Numbered from the stretch's first letter, positions 35,179 through 43,941 are shown. The stretch is DNA of 64,000 nucleotides from Streptomyces caniscabiei (GCF_014930365.1 NZ_JABXWI010000004.1:372001-436000); one strand, 5' to 3'. Program-made: numbers and translations. The notes: a model not told the origin generated them from the letters alone.

Positions 35179-36348
35179 TTAAAGCGACCTTGTACGCCCT
35201 CCTAGGCGAGCAGTTGCCGACCCCTGCGCGATACCGAGGCGCTCGTTCACCCAGTCGTGGAACGCGCCGATGTGGTGCTCGCTGGGCACCAGCACACCGC
35301 CCTTGGCGTACAGCCGGGAGCTCATGCCGGGCTGGGTCCGCTCGCAGGCCTCGAAGTCCTGGAGGTTGACCCGGTCGAAGAGTTCCACGGACCGGCTGAC
35401 GTCCTTGCCGCTCTCGACGACGTGCGGCAGATACAGCCAGTCGCACTCGACGATCGTGCGGTCCGCGGACACCGGGTACATGCGGTGGAAGATCACATGG
35501 TCGGGGACGAGGTTGATGAACACCTGCGGCTTGACGGTGATCGCGTAGTAGCGACGGTCCTGGTCCTCGGCGACGCCGGGGATACGGTCCAGCCCCTCGG
35601 AACCGTCGACGGTGAAGCCCTGCACCTCATCGCCGAACTCCGCGCCATGGCCCACGTAGTACTGGGCGGCGTACCCGTCCGCGAACTCCGGCAGCACCTC
35701 GGTCAGTTCGGGATGGATCGTGGCACAGTGGTAGCACTCCATGAAGTTCTCGATGATGAGCTTCCAGTTCGCCTTCACGTCGTACGTGATCCGGCGGCCC
35801 ACGGAGAGGTTGTCGATGTCGTACCGCTCGATCGACTCGACGTCGCCGAGGCGGGCGACGACCTCACCGATGACGTCCTCCTCGAAGGAGGGCGGGTTCT
35901 CCGCGAGACAGACCCAGACATAACCGAGCCATTCCCGTACGGCGACGCTCACCAGGCCGTACTCGGTACGGCCGATGTCGGGCATCTTGGTGAGGTTGGG
36001 CGCCGCGACGAGCTTGCCGTCCAGGCCGTACGTCCAGGCGTGGTAGGGGCACTGGAAGGCCCGCTTGACCTCGCCGGTCTCCTCGGTGCAGAGCTTGGCC
36101 CCGCGGTGCCGGCAGACGTTGAAGTACGCGCGGATCGAGTTGTCCCGGGCGCGGGTGACGAGGATGCTCTCGCGGCCCACGTCGACGGTGCGGAAGGCAC
36201 CGGGCTTGGCCAGCTCGGAGGCGCGGGCGACGCAGAACCACATGGTCTCGAATATGTGCTCCTGCTCCTGGGCGAAGACCGCCGGATCGGTGTAGGCGGA
36301 GCCGGGAAGAGTGGCGATCAGGCTGTCGGGCAGGCTGGTCGAGGTCAC
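35179..36348 (-). CDS. Rieske oxygenase alpha subunit, quaternary-amine demethylase (copy 2)
   Basis: 389 residues. The same Rieske (CRHRGAKLC...CPYHAW) and mononuclear iron (ECYHCATIHPEL) sites are present as in copy 1. The centre of the protein is identical to copy 1, and N- and C-terminal parts differ by scattered substitutions. The GTG at 36348 has GAGGAG upstream. The last dozen residues (after ERLGIAQ) have no counterpart in copy 1 and are encoded by atypical sequence. It has its own paired box and lies beside a reductase and a Rieske ferredoxin. It could be a betaine monooxygenase isozyme or act on proline betaine or another trimethylamine. Confidence 0.8.
   Translation of the reverse strand: MTSTSLPDSLIATLPGSAYTDPAVFAQEQEHIFETMWFCVARASELAKPGAFRTVDVGRESILVTRARDNSIRAYFNVCRHRGAKLCTEETGEVKRAFQCPYHAWTYGLDGKLVAAPNLTKMPDIGRTEYGLVSVAVREWLGYVWVCLAENPPSFEEDVIGEVVARLGDVESIERYDIDNLSVGRRITYDVKANWKLIIENFMECYHCATIHPELTEVLPEFADGYAAQYYVGHGAEFGDEVQGFTVDGSEGLDRIPGVAEDQDRRYYAITVKPQVFINLVPDHVIFHRMYPVSADRTIVECDWLYLPHVVESGKDVSRSVELFDRVNLQDFEACERTQPGMSSRLYAKGGVLVPSEHHIGAFHDWVNERLGIAQGSATARLGGRTRSL
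35533..35838 (-). repeat. 306-bp tract shared with oxygenase copy 1 (11220-11525)
   Basis: Reading both copies base by base I find no difference over 306 bp, third codon positions included, while both flanks diverge (CAGGTCGCC versus GACGTCGCC on one side; GGGGCCG versus GCGGCTT on the other). It covers the mononuclear iron site. The pattern indicates recent gene conversion between paralogues. Confidence 0.8.
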
Positions 36349-36414
36349 GGGGCACTCCTCGGGGAACGTCGCGGAGGGGTCTTGCGGACGCCGGGAGGAA
36401 CGGCTCCGGTCGGC

Positions 36415-36450
36415 GTTGTGCATGGAGCAACGCTGCGCGCTGTGGGCAAC
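36415..36450 (-). promoter_or_regulatory. Double 17-bp box upstream of oxygenase 2
   Basis: Boxes GTTGTGCATGGAGCAAC (36415-36431) and TGCGCGCTGTGGGCAAC (36434-36450), offset 19 bp, 67 nt upstream of the GTG start. The first matches GTTGC-N7-GCAAC with a single change. Confidence 0.63.
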
Positions 36451-36478
36451 CGCAGCATGAGGTGACGCCGGGGCGGTG

Positions 36479-37642
36479 TCAAGACGTGGCGGCGGCCAGT
36501 TCCTTGCGTACCCGCATGAACAGCCTCGGCTGGTTCATGCCGAGCACGGCGACGGGCCGGCCGGCGCGCCGGTAGACGGCGAGGACGTCGCGGTCGTCGG
36601 CCGCGCCCGCCTCGACGGTGACGCTGTCGGCCTCGGCCGCGTGGCCGGCGAACTGGATACGGACGCCGTACTGGTCGGACCAGAAGTACGGCGGCCTGGG
36701 CACGCCCGGCTCGACCGCGCCCCCCGCCAGCAGGGTGGCGACGGCGGCCTCCGGGCGCTCGCGCGCGCCGGTCCAGTGCTCCACGCGGCGATGGTGGCCC
36801 GCGCGGGGGTCGTACCAGTTGGCGCAGTCGCCGACGGCGACCACGGAGGCGAGGCTGGTACGCCCGTCGGCGCCGCACTTCACGCCGTTGTCCAGCGCGA
36901 TGCCGGAATCCGCGAGCCACTCGACGCACGGGCGGGCCCCCACGCCGACGACGACGATGTCGGCGGGGACGCTGCGGCCGTCCTCCAGCAGGACGGCGTC
37001 GACGCGGTGCTCACCGCTCAGTCCCTTGACACCGACGCCGCACAACAGCCGTACGCCGTGGTCGGCGTGGAGGCCGGAGACGACGGCGCCCATGGTGTCG
37101 CCGAGCGGTCCGGCGAGCGGGGTCGGCGCCGCCTCCACGACGGTGACCTCGAGCCCGAGGGCGCGGGCGGTGGAGGCGACCTCGGCGCCGATGAAGCCGC
37201 CGCCGATCACCACCAGGCGTCCGCCGCGGGCCAGTTCGTCCCGCAGGGCGCGGGCGTCGTCCAGGGTGCGCAGGGTGTGCACTCCGGCGAGGCCCTCGGA
37301 GCCCGGCAGGGCGCGCGCCACGGCGCCGGTGGCGATGACGAAGCCGTCGGCCCGCACCTCGTGTCCGTCGGCGAGGCGGACGGTGCGCGCGGCGTGGTCG
37401 AGCGCGGTGGCGCGGGTGCCGAGCAGCCAGTCGGCCGCCAGGTCCTCGCCGTCGGCCTCCAGGGCGAGTTCGGCCTCGCCGAGGGTGCCGGCCAGGAACT
37501 CCTTGGAGAGCGGGGGCCGGTCGTAGGGGCGGTGCAGCTCGTCGCCGATGACGACCAGGCGCCCGTCGAAGCCCTGCTTGCGCAGGGAGCGGGCCGCCGA
37601 GAGGCCGGCGAGGGAGGCGCCGACCACGGCGACGGTCCTCAC
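36479..37642 (-). CDS. FAD-dependent ferredoxin reductase of a Rieske oxygenase system (copy 2)
   Basis: 387 residues, paralogous to the reductase at 9.6-10.8 kb. It has FAD motif VAVVGASLAGLSAARSLR, RPYDRPPLSKEFLAG, NAD motif VVIGGGFIGAEVASTARAL and SVVAVGDCANWYD. The GTG at 37642 overlaps the ferredoxin stop (GTGA), so ferredoxin and reductase are translationally coupled and form an electron-transfer pair. It probably serves one or both oxygenases. A longer open frame upstream only reads through the ferredoxin gene and is rejected. Confidence 0.87.
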   Translation of the reverse strand: MRTVAVVGASLAGLSAARSLRKQGFDGRLVVIGDELHRPYDRPPLSKEFLAGTLGEAELALEADGEDLAADWLLGTRATALDHAARTVRLADGHEVRADGFVIATGAVARALPGSEGLAGVHTLRTLDDARALRDELARGGRLVVIGGGFIGAEVASTARALGLEVTVVEAAPTPLAGPLGDTMGAVVSGLHADHGVRLLCGVGVKGLSGEHRVDAVLLEDGRSVPADIVVVGVGARPCVEWLADSGIALDNGVKCGADGRTSLASVVAVGDCANWYDPRAGHHRRVEHWTGARERPEAAVATLLAGGAVEPGVPRPPYFWSDQYGVRIQFAGHAAEADSVTVEAGAADDRDVLAVYRRAGRPVAVLGMNQPRLFMRVRKELAAATS

Positions 37643-38001
37643 GCGGGACCTCCGGCGAGCCGGGCGGAGATGCAGGGCGGCAGGTTCGGGGCCTCCGTGG
37701 AGAGCCGGACGTGGATCATGCCGTCCTCGACGACGACCTCGTGCGTCCGGACCGGCAGCTTGGCCGGCGGCGAGTCGACCGCGCCGGTGCGCAGGTCGAA
37801 CTTGGAGGCGTGCAGCGGGCATTCCACCTCACAGCCCTCCAGCCAGCCGTCGGCGAGCGAGGCGTCCTGGTGGGTGCAGGTGTCGTCGATGGCGAAGACC
37901 TCGCCGTCGTCGGTGTGGAACACCGACACCGGCGGGTCGATGTCGAGCCGGAGGGCCTCACCTCGCGGAAGATCCGCGAGACGGCACGCGGGAATCATCA
38001 T
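37639..38001 (-). CDS. Rieske-type 2Fe-2S ferredoxin of an oxygenase system
   Basis: 120 residues, length of BphF-like oxygenase ferredoxins. The Rieske ligands are in DTCTHQDASL (Cys-x-His) and VECPLHASKFDL (Cys-x2-His). It should shuttle electrons from the coupled FAD reductase to the oxygenase alpha subunits. It is the only ferredoxin gene seen, so it may serve both oxygenase copies. The double box ends only 10 nt from the ATG, and a second pair lies further upstream. Confidence 0.9.
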   Translation of the reverse strand: MMIPACRLADLPRGEALRLDIDPPVSVFHTDDGEVFAIDDTCTHQDASLADGWLEGCEVECPLHASKFDLRTGAVDSPPAKLPVRTHEVVVEDGMIHVRLSTEAPNLPPCISARLAGGPA

Positions 38002-38010
38002 GACACCTCG

Positions 38011-38046
38011 GGTGCGTATAACGAAACGGTTTGCGGTAAGCGCAAC
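38011..38046 (-). promoter_or_regulatory. Proximal double 17-bp box upstream of the ferredoxin
   Basis: Boxes GGTGCGTATAACGAAAC (38011-38027) and TTTGCGGTAAGCGCAAC (38030-38046), offset 19 bp. Each is one or two changes from GTTGC-N7-GCAAC. It is very close to the start codon, so bound protein should block transcription or translation start. Confidence 0.63.
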
Positions 38047-38112
38047 ATCAGTCTGGAGTCGCCCAGAACCCTTGTCAAGGCATCCAGAAGCCCCTCTGGG
38101 TCACTTCACTGC

Positions 38113-38148
38113 GTTGCGGTATCCAAAACTCACCTCACATAGAACAAC
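38113..38148 (-). promoter_or_regulatory. Distal double 17-bp box upstream of the ferredoxin
   Basis: Boxes GTTGCGGTATCCAAAAC (38113-38129) and ACCTCACATAGAACAAC (38132-38148), offset 19 bp. The second resembles the first box of the reductase 1 pair (CTCACAT...ACAAC). It is adjacent to the terminator of the BCCT gene and is a second pair for the same promoter region. Confidence 0.5.
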
Positions 38149-38152
38149 AGAA

Positions 38153-38202
38153 GCCCGGCGGGGGCATGGACCGCGCAGGGCGGTGCCACGACCCCGCCGG
38201 GC
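38153..38202 (-). terminator. Terminator after the BCCT gene
   Basis: Perfect 11-bp arms GCCCGGCGGGG (38153-38163) and CCCCGCCGGGC (38192-38202) with a 28-nt loop, starting 17 nt past the BCCT stop codon. Confidence 0.65.
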
Positions 38203-38219
38203 GGGCGGGTGCGCCGGTC

Positions 38220-39977
38220 TCAGACGGCGGAGGCGGTGGAGGGCGCGGACTCCTCGGTCCGCTCGGGCGGCGCGGTCTCCGTACCGTCCGTGGACGTGGC
38301 GGGGCCGATACGGAGTTCGAAGTCCCCGTCGTACTTCTCGTGGCCGGCGATGACGGCCGTCTCGATGGCCTCCTTGCCCATGCGGCCGCGGATGATGAGC
38401 GGATCGTGGCGCAGATCCCGGTTGAGCGCGACGCACAGCCCGATCATCACCAGGGTGAAGGGGGCCGCCGCGAGAATGGTCAGGTTCTGCAGCCCGGTGA
38501 GCGCGTCACCCTTGCCGCCGCCGATGAGCAGCATGACGGCGGCGACCGCTCCGGTCAGCACACCCCAGAACACCACGACGCCCCGGGAGGGTTCGAGGGA
38601 GCCCCGCTGCGAGAGCGTCCCCATCACGATGGAGGCGGCGTCGGCGCCGGAGACGAAGAAGATGCCGACGAGGATCATCACGACGATGCTCGTCACCGTG
38701 GCGATCGGGTACTGCTGGAGCACGTCGAAGAGTTGCCCCTGGGCGGTCGAGGCGTCGCTCAGCCGGCCGGCCTCCTGGAGGTGCATCGCCGAACCGCCGA
38801 AGACGGCGAACCAGAGCAGGCTGACACTGCTGGGGACCAGGATGACGCCGCCGACGAACTGACGGATGGTGCGGCCGCGGCTGATGCGGGCGATGAACAT
38901 GCCGACGAAGGGCGTCCAGGAGATCCACCACGCCCAGTAGAAGACCGTCCAGCCGGCCAGCCAGTCGGCGACACCCTTGCCGCTGGACGCCTCGGTACGG
39001 CCCGCCATCTGGGCCAGGTCGCCGAAGAAGGCGCCGACGGAGGTGGGCAGCAGGTCGAGGATGAAGATGGTCGGGCCGACCAGGAAGACGAAGAGGGCGA
39101 GGCCCACCGCCAGCACCATGTTGGTGTTGGACAGCCACTGGATGCCCTTCTCGATCCCGGAGACCGCCGAGGCGACGAACGCCACGGTCAGCACCACGAT
39201 CACGACGACCAGCAGTCCGGTGCCGACCGACCCCAGCCAGCCCAGCCCCGTGAAGCCGCTGCCGATCTGGAGGGCGCCGAGACCGAGGGAGGCCGCCGAG
39301 CCGAAGAGGGTGGCGAAGATGGCGAGGATGTCGATGGCCCGGCCGGGCCAGCCGTTCACCCTCTTCTCACCGAGCAACGGCGTGAACACCGCGCTGATCA
39401 GCTGACGGCGGCCGCGCCGGAAGGTGCTGTAAGCGATGGCGAGACCCACGACCGCGTACATCGCCCACGGGTGGAGCGTCCAGTGGAAGAGGGTGGTGGC
39501 CATGGCGGTCTCCATGGCCTGGTTGGCGTCGGCCGGGTCGGTGCCCGGCGGTGGCGTGACGAAGTGGGAGAGCGGCTCGCTCACTCCGTAGAACATCAGG
39601 CCGATGCCCATGCCCGCGCTGAACATCATGGCGATCCACGACACCGTGCGGAACTCGGGCTCCTCCCCCTCCTTTCCGAGGGTGATCCGCCCGTAGCGGC
39701 TCATCGCCAGCCAGAGGGCGAAGACCACGAAGCCCGAGGCGGCGAGGACGAAGGCCCAGCCGCCGTTGCGGATCGTCCCGTCCAGCAGCTTCCCGGACAC
39801 GCTCTCCAGCGTGTCGGTCGCCGTGGCTCCCCACACGACGAAGGCCAGGGTGAGCGCGGCGGCGACACCGAAGACGACGAGGTCGGTCCGGGGCTGGGCG
39901 GTGGCCGCACCGCCTCCCGGCGGATCCTCCCCGACGGGGCGGCCCGGGCTCCCGTTCCGTTCGCGGGTTCTGCTCAT
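38220..39977 (-). CDS. BCCT-family betaine/choline/carnitine transporter
   Basis: 585 residues with about twelve hydrophobic segments. The family hallmark is in transmembrane segment 8: WTPFVGMFIARISRGRTIR, preceded by the Trp-rich FYWAWWIS. An earlier segment has FSAGMGIGLMFYGVSEPLS, the glycine-rich substrate-binding helix. It imports quaternary amines with sodium or protons. The ATG at 39977 has AAAGGA upstream; an earlier in-frame start lies near the operator. It is a single-gene transcript with its own double box and terminator, and is a second uptake route besides the ABC system. Confidence 0.93.
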   Translation of the reverse strand: MSRTRERNGSPGRPVGEDPPGGGAATAQPRTDLVVFGVAAALTLAFVVWGATATDTLESVSGKLLDGTIRNGGWAFVLAASGFVVFALWLAMSRYGRITLGKEGEEPEFRTVSWIAMMFSAGMGIGLMFYGVSEPLSHFVTPPPGTDPADANQAMETAMATTLFHWTLHPWAMYAVVGLAIAYSTFRRGRRQLISAVFTPLLGEKRVNGWPGRAIDILAIFATLFGSAASLGLGALQIGSGFTGLGWLGSVGTGLLVVVIVVLTVAFVASAVSGIEKGIQWLSNTNMVLAVGLALFVFLVGPTIFILDLLPTSVGAFFGDLAQMAGRTEASSGKGVADWLAGWTVFYWAWWISWTPFVGMFIARISRGRTIRQFVGGVILVPSSVSLLWFAVFGGSAMHLQEAGRLSDASTAQGQLFDVLQQYPIATVTSIVVMILVGIFFVSGADAASIVMGTLSQRGSLEPSRGVVVFWGVLTGAVAAVMLLIGGGKGDALTGLQNLTILAAAPFTLVMIGLCVALNRDLRHDPLIIRGRMGKEAIETAVIAGHEKYDGDFELRIGPATSTDGTETAPPERTEESAPSTASAV

Positions 39978-40088
39978 CGGCTCGTCCTTTCCACAGACGG
40001 CAGGGGACGCGCCGTCGTGGACGACGGTGGCGCGACCAAGCAAGAAGGGAAATGTGGGGGCGAAGGGGGTGACCGCCACGCGCATGCC

Positions 40089-40124
40089 GTTGCGGATTAT
40101 GCACCCGGATTCACTATGGGCAAC
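40089..40124 (-). promoter_or_regulatory. Double 17-bp box upstream of the BCCT gene
   Basis: Boxes GTTGCGGATTATGCACC (40089-40105) and GATTCACTATGGGCAAC (40108-40124), offset 19 bp. The second begins GATTCA, as does the second box at dmgO. It lies 112 nt upstream of the start. Confidence 0.63.
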
Positions 40125-40149
40125 ACACTCGGCTGCCTCGGACGGACTG

Positions 40150-42471
40150 TCAAGAGTCGCGTCGAAGAACGCCCTGCACGGAGACCGGTTCCAGGCGGAC
40201 CACGATCGACTTCGACGTGGGGGTGTTGCTGATCGCCGCCGTGGAATCCAGGGGGACCAGGACGTTGGTCTCGGGGAAGTAGGCGGCGCAGCAGTCGCGC
40301 GGGGTCGGGTAGGGCACCACGCGGAAGGCCGGTGCCCTGCGCTCCACGCCGTCCTCGTACTCGCTGACGATGTCGACGAGGTCCCCGTCGCCTAGGCCCC
40401 GGTCGGCGAGGTCGTCGGGGTTCACGAAGAGGACCCGGCGGCCCTGGTGGATGCCGCGGTAGCGGTCGTCCAGGCCGTAGACGGTGGTGTTGTACTGGTC
40501 GTGGGAGCGCAGTGTCTGGAGCAGCAGCCGGCCCGGTGGCACATGGGGCCGCTCCAGCGGGTTGGCGGTGAAGTTGGCCAGCCCCGTGGCGGTGGTGAAC
40601 CGGCGTTCGTCACGCGGCGGGTGGGGCAGCGCGAAGCCGCCCGGCCGGCGCACCCGGTGGTTGAAGTCCTGGAAGCCGGGGATCACGCGGGCGATGCGGT
40701 CGCGAACGGTGTCGTAGTCCTTCTCGAACTCCTCCCAGGGCACATGGGAGCCCGCTTCCCCGAGCGCCGCCCGTGCCATCCGGCAGATGATCGCGACCTC
40801 GCTGAGCAGGTGCTCGGAGGCGGGGGCGAGGCGCCCCCGGGAGAGGTGCACCATGCCCATGGAGTCCTCGACCGTGACCTGCTGGGGCCCGCCGGGCCGC
40901 AGGTCGGCCTCGGTCCGGCCGAGGCACGGGAGAATGAGTGCCTGCTGCCCGGCGACGACGTGCGAGCGGTTGAGCTTGGTGGAGATCTGCACGGTGAGGC
41001 GGCAGGTGCGCAGGGCCCGCTCGGTCAGGTCGGTGTCGGGGGCGGCGGCGACGAAGTTGCCGCCGAGTGCGACGAAGACGCGTACGTCGCCGTCGCGCAT
41101 GGCGCGGATGCTCTCGACGGCGTCGTGGCCGTGGTGCCTCGGGGGCGTGAACGCGAACTCGGCGCCGAGCGCGTCCAGGAACGCGTCGTCCGGTTTCTCG
41201 TAGATGCCCATGGTGCGGTCGCCCTGCACGTTGGAGTGGCCGCGCACGGGGCAGAGGCCGGCGCCCGGGCGGCCGATGTTGCCGCGCAGCAGGAGGAAGT
41301 TGACGACGTCCCGGATGGTGGGGACGGAGTGCTTGTGCTGGGTGAGGCCCATCGCCCAGCAGACGACGATCTTCTCGGCGGCCAGCACGTCGCCGAACGC
41401 GGCCCGGATCTCCTCCTCGGGCAGGCCGGTCGCCGTCAGGATCTCGTCCCAGGAGACCTTGCGGGCGTGCTCGGCGAACTCCTGGAAGCCATGGGTGTGC
41501 CGCTCGATGAAGGAGGTGTCCAGCGTGGTGCCGGGGGCCTCGTCCTCGGCCTCCAGCAGCATGCGGTTGAAGGCCTGGAACAGCGCCTGGTCCCCACCCA
41601 GTCTGATCTGGAGGAACCGGTCGGCCAGGCGGGTGCCGCCGCCGAGGACACCGGACGGCCGCTGGGGGTTCTTGAACCGCAGCAGCCCCGCCTCGGGGAG
41701 CGGGTTGACCGCGATGATCCGGGCGCCCCGGCGCTTGGCGGTCTCCAGCGAGGAGAGCATGCGGGGGTGGTTGGTGCCGGGGTTCTGGCCGACCACCAGG
41801 ATGAGGTCGGCGTCGTGGAGGTCCTCCAGGGTGACGCTGCCCTTGCCGATGCCGATGGTCTCCGTGAGCGCCGAACCACTCGACTCGTGGCACATGTTGG
41901 AGCAGTCCGGCAGGTTGTTGGTGCCGAGCATCCGGACGAAGAGCTGGTAGAGGAACGCGGCCTCGTTGCTCGCCCGGCCGGAGGTGTAGAACGCGGCCTG
42001 GTCGGGCCGGTCGAGCGCGGCGAGTTCACGGGCGATCACGGCGAACGCGTCGTCCCAGGAGATCGGCCGGTAGCGGTCGTCGCCGGCCGCGCGGTACATG
42101 GGGTGGGTGAGGCGGCCCTGCTGGCCGAGCCAGTAGTCGCTGCCGGGGAGCAGGTCCTCCAGGGTGTGCTCGGCGAAGAAGTCCGGGGTGACCCGGCGGA
42201 CGGTGGCCTCCTCGGCCACGGCCTTGGCCCCGTTCTCGCAGAACTCGGCCCGGTGGCGGTGCTCCGGCTCGGGCCAGGCGCAGCCGGGACAGTCGAAGCC
42301 CTCCTTCTGGTTGACCCGCAGCAGGGTGAGCAGGCCCCGGCGGGCGCCCATCTGCTCGCCGGCGTGGCGGAGGGAGGAGGTGACCGCGGGAAGGCCGGCG
42401 GCGTACTCCTTCGGGGGGCCGACCCGCAGGTGGGCGTCGCCGGGGTCCTCGACAGGTGCGTTGCGAGTCAT
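40150..42471 (-). CDS. FdhF/YdeP-type molybdopterin oxidoreductase, probable formate dehydrogenase
   Basis: 773 residues. An N-terminal iron-sulfur region has Cys61-Pro-Gly-Cys64 and Cys78. Cys194, in NMCHESSGSAL, occupies the place of selenocysteine in E. coli formate dehydrogenase H and should bind molybdenum. Further motifs are VVGQNPGTNHPRMLSSLE and the C-terminal molybdopterin-binding QYNTTVYGLDDRYRG. It should oxidise formate made by PurU and the MBL hydrolase to CO2; the electron acceptor is unknown. The ATG at 42471 is chosen because the frame upstream runs through the operator. FdhD for its sulfuration is at 5.8-6.8 kb. Confidence 0.82.
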   Translation of the reverse strand: MTRNAPVEDPGDAHLRVGPPKEYAAGLPAVTSSLRHAGEQMGARRGLLTLLRVNQKEGFDCPGCAWPEPEHRHRAEFCENGAKAVAEEATVRRVTPDFFAEHTLEDLLPGSDYWLGQQGRLTHPMYRAAGDDRYRPISWDDAFAVIARELAALDRPDQAAFYTSGRASNEAAFLYQLFVRMLGTNNLPDCSNMCHESSGSALTETIGIGKGSVTLEDLHDADLILVVGQNPGTNHPRMLSSLETAKRRGARIIAVNPLPEAGLLRFKNPQRPSGVLGGGTRLADRFLQIRLGGDQALFQAFNRMLLEAEDEAPGTTLDTSFIERHTHGFQEFAEHARKVSWDEILTATGLPEEEIRAAFGDVLAAEKIVVCWAMGLTQHKHSVPTIRDVVNFLLLRGNIGRPGAGLCPVRGHSNVQGDRTMGIYEKPDDAFLDALGAEFAFTPPRHHGHDAVESIRAMRDGDVRVFVALGGNFVAAAPDTDLTERALRTCRLTVQISTKLNRSHVVAGQQALILPCLGRTEADLRPGGPQQVTVEDSMGMVHLSRGRLAPASEHLLSEVAIICRMARAALGEAGSHVPWEEFEKDYDTVRDRIARVIPGFQDFNHRVRRPGGFALPHPPRDERRFTTATGLANFTANPLERPHVPPGRLLLQTLRSHDQYNTTVYGLDDRYRGIHQGRRVLFVNPDDLADRGLGDGDLVDIVSEYEDGVERRAPAFRVVPYPTPRDCCAAYFPETNVLVPLDSTAAISNTPTSKSIVVRLEPVSVQGVLRRDS

Positions 42472-42563
42472 CTGAGGCGCCACTCCGGGATGTAGGGGAA
42501 TCAGAGCCGTTCCGTGTCGCCGGACCTCGCGGTCGGGCGGCGGACCGCCACCGGACGTCGGAG

Positions 42564-42598
42564 GTTGCGAACTGCACAACAGTGCCGCGATACGCAAC
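42564..42598 (-). promoter_or_regulatory. Double 17-bp box upstream of the formate dehydrogenase gene
   Basis: Boxes GTTGCGAACTGCACAAC (42564-42580) and GTGCCGCGATACGCAAC (42582-42598). The offset is 18 rather than 19 bp. The first has a perfect left half, the second a perfect right half. The pair is 93 nt upstream of the start. Confidence 0.58.
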
Positions 42599-42684
42599 GA
42601 GAACAAGAAAGCGTGACCTGTGATCCCCTGTCAAGACCGGCGCACCACCCGATCGGCCCGGGGCGCACGGTCCCGGGACACGAC

Positions 42685-42723
42685 GACGAGCCGTGGCCGG
42701 GGATGCCCCGGCCACGGCTCGTC
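42685..42723 (-). terminator. Terminator after fadH copy 2
   Basis: A perfect 18-bp stem (GACGAGCCGTGGCCGGGG, 42685-42702, with its complement at 42706-42723) and a 3-nt loop, 46 nt past the stop of fadH2. It is one of the strongest hairpins in the window. Confidence 0.85.
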
Positions 42724-42769
42724 CGTGCCCACCGCGGCTACGCCGACACGGCCGCGGTCCGCCCGGTCG

Positions 42770-43855
42770 TCAGAGGACCACCACCGAGCGCAGGACGTCG
42801 CCGCCGTGCATCCGCTCGAAGGCCTTCTCGACCTCGTCGAGCGCGATGGTCTCCGTGACGAAGGTGTCCAGGTCCAGACGCTTCTGCAGATAGAGGTCGA
42901 TGAGCAGGGGGAAGTCGCGGTCGGGCAGGCAGTCGCCGTACCAGGAGGACTTCAGGGCGCCGCCGCGGCCGAAGACGTCCAGGAGGGGCAGTTCGAGCTT
43001 CATCTCCGGGGTGGGGACGCCGACGAGGACGACCGTGCCGGCCAGGTCGCGGGCGTAGAAGGCCTGCTTGTACGTCTCGGGCCGGCCGACCGCCTCGATC
43101 ACGACGTCCGCGCCGAAACCGCCGGTCAGCTCACGGATCGCCTCGATGGCGTCGGTCTCGCGGGAGTTCACGGTGTGGGTCGCGCCCAGCTTCCTGGCGG
43201 TCTCCAGCTTGTGGTCGTCGATGTCGACAGCGATGATCTTCGCGGCGCCCGCCAGCTCGGACCCGACGACCGCGGCCGCCCCGACGCCGCCGCAGCCGAT
43301 GACGGCGACCGTGTCGCCCCGGCCGACGTTCCCGGTGTTGATCGCGGCGCCGATGCCCGCCATCACCCCGCAGCCCAGCAGTCCGGCCACGGCGGGCGAC
43401 GCGGCCCGGTCGACCTTGGTGCACTGACCGGCGGCGACGAGGGTCTTCTCCGCGAAGGCGCCGATGCCCAGCGCCGGGGACAGCTCGGTGCCGTCGAGGA
43501 GCGTCATCTTCTGCGTGGCGTTGTGGGTGGCGAAGCAGTACCAGGGGCGGCCCCGCCGACAGGCCCGGCAACTGCCGCACACGGCACGCCAGTTGAGGAT
43601 GACGAAGTCGCCGGGGGCGACATCCGTGACGCCCTCCCCCACCGCCTCGACCACGCCCGCCGCCTCATGGCCGAGCAGGAAGGGGAAGTCGTCGTTGATC
43701 CCGCCCTCCCGGTAGTGCAGATCGGTGTGGCAGACCCCGCAGGCCTCGACCTTCACCAGCGCCTCACCCGGTCCGGGGTCCGGCACGACGATCGTTTCCA
43801 GGCTGACGGGGGCACCCTTGCCCCGCGCGACGACGGCACGGACCTGGTGAGCCAT
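42770..43855 (-). CDS. fadH: S-(hydroxymethyl)mycothiol dehydrogenase (copy 2)
   Basis: 361 residues, the same length as copy 1 and closely similar. Catalytic zinc ligands ([14 protein letters not shown]), structural zinc cysteines ([15 protein letters not shown]) and the Rossmann motif [12 protein letters not shown] are intact. Unlike copy 1 it has no following MBL gene and is a single-gene transcript closed by a strong hairpin. The ATG at 43855 has GAGGAG upstream. It presumably handles formaldehyde from the second oxygenase set and would rely on the MBL hydrolase of copy 1. Confidence 0.92.
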   Translation of the reverse strand: MAHQVRAVVARGKGAPVSLETIVVPDPGPGEALVKVEACGVCHTDLHYREGGINDDFPFLLGHEAAGVVEAVGEGVTDVAPGDFVILNWRAVCGSCRACRRGRPWYCFATHNATQKMTLLDGTELSPALGIGAFAEKTLVAAGQCTKVDRAASPAVAGLLGCGVMAGIGAAINTGNVGRGDTVAVIGCGGVGAAAVVGSELAGAAKIIAVDIDDHKLETARKLGATHTVNSRETDAIEAIRELTGGFGADVVIEAVGRPETYKQAFYARDLAGTVVLVGVPTPEMKLELPLLDVFGRGGALKSSWYGDCLPDRDFPLLIDLYLQKRLDLDTFVTETIALDEVEKAFERMHGGDVLRSVVVL

Positions 43856-43905
43856 GGCCACTCCTCGGCTGGTACGAGACCTGAGTCTGACGACCCGAGT
43901 CTGAC

Positions 43906-43941
43906 GTTTCTCATCGCGGCACACATAGCGCGTACCGCAAC
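43906..43941 (-). promoter_or_regulatory. Double 17-bp box upstream of fadH copy 2
   Basis: Boxes GTTTCTCATCGCGGCAC (43906-43922) and ATAGCGCGTACCGCAAC (43925-43941), offset 19 bp. The second has a perfect GCAAC. The first is the weakest box of the set. The pair is 51 nt upstream of the start. Confidence 0.5.
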
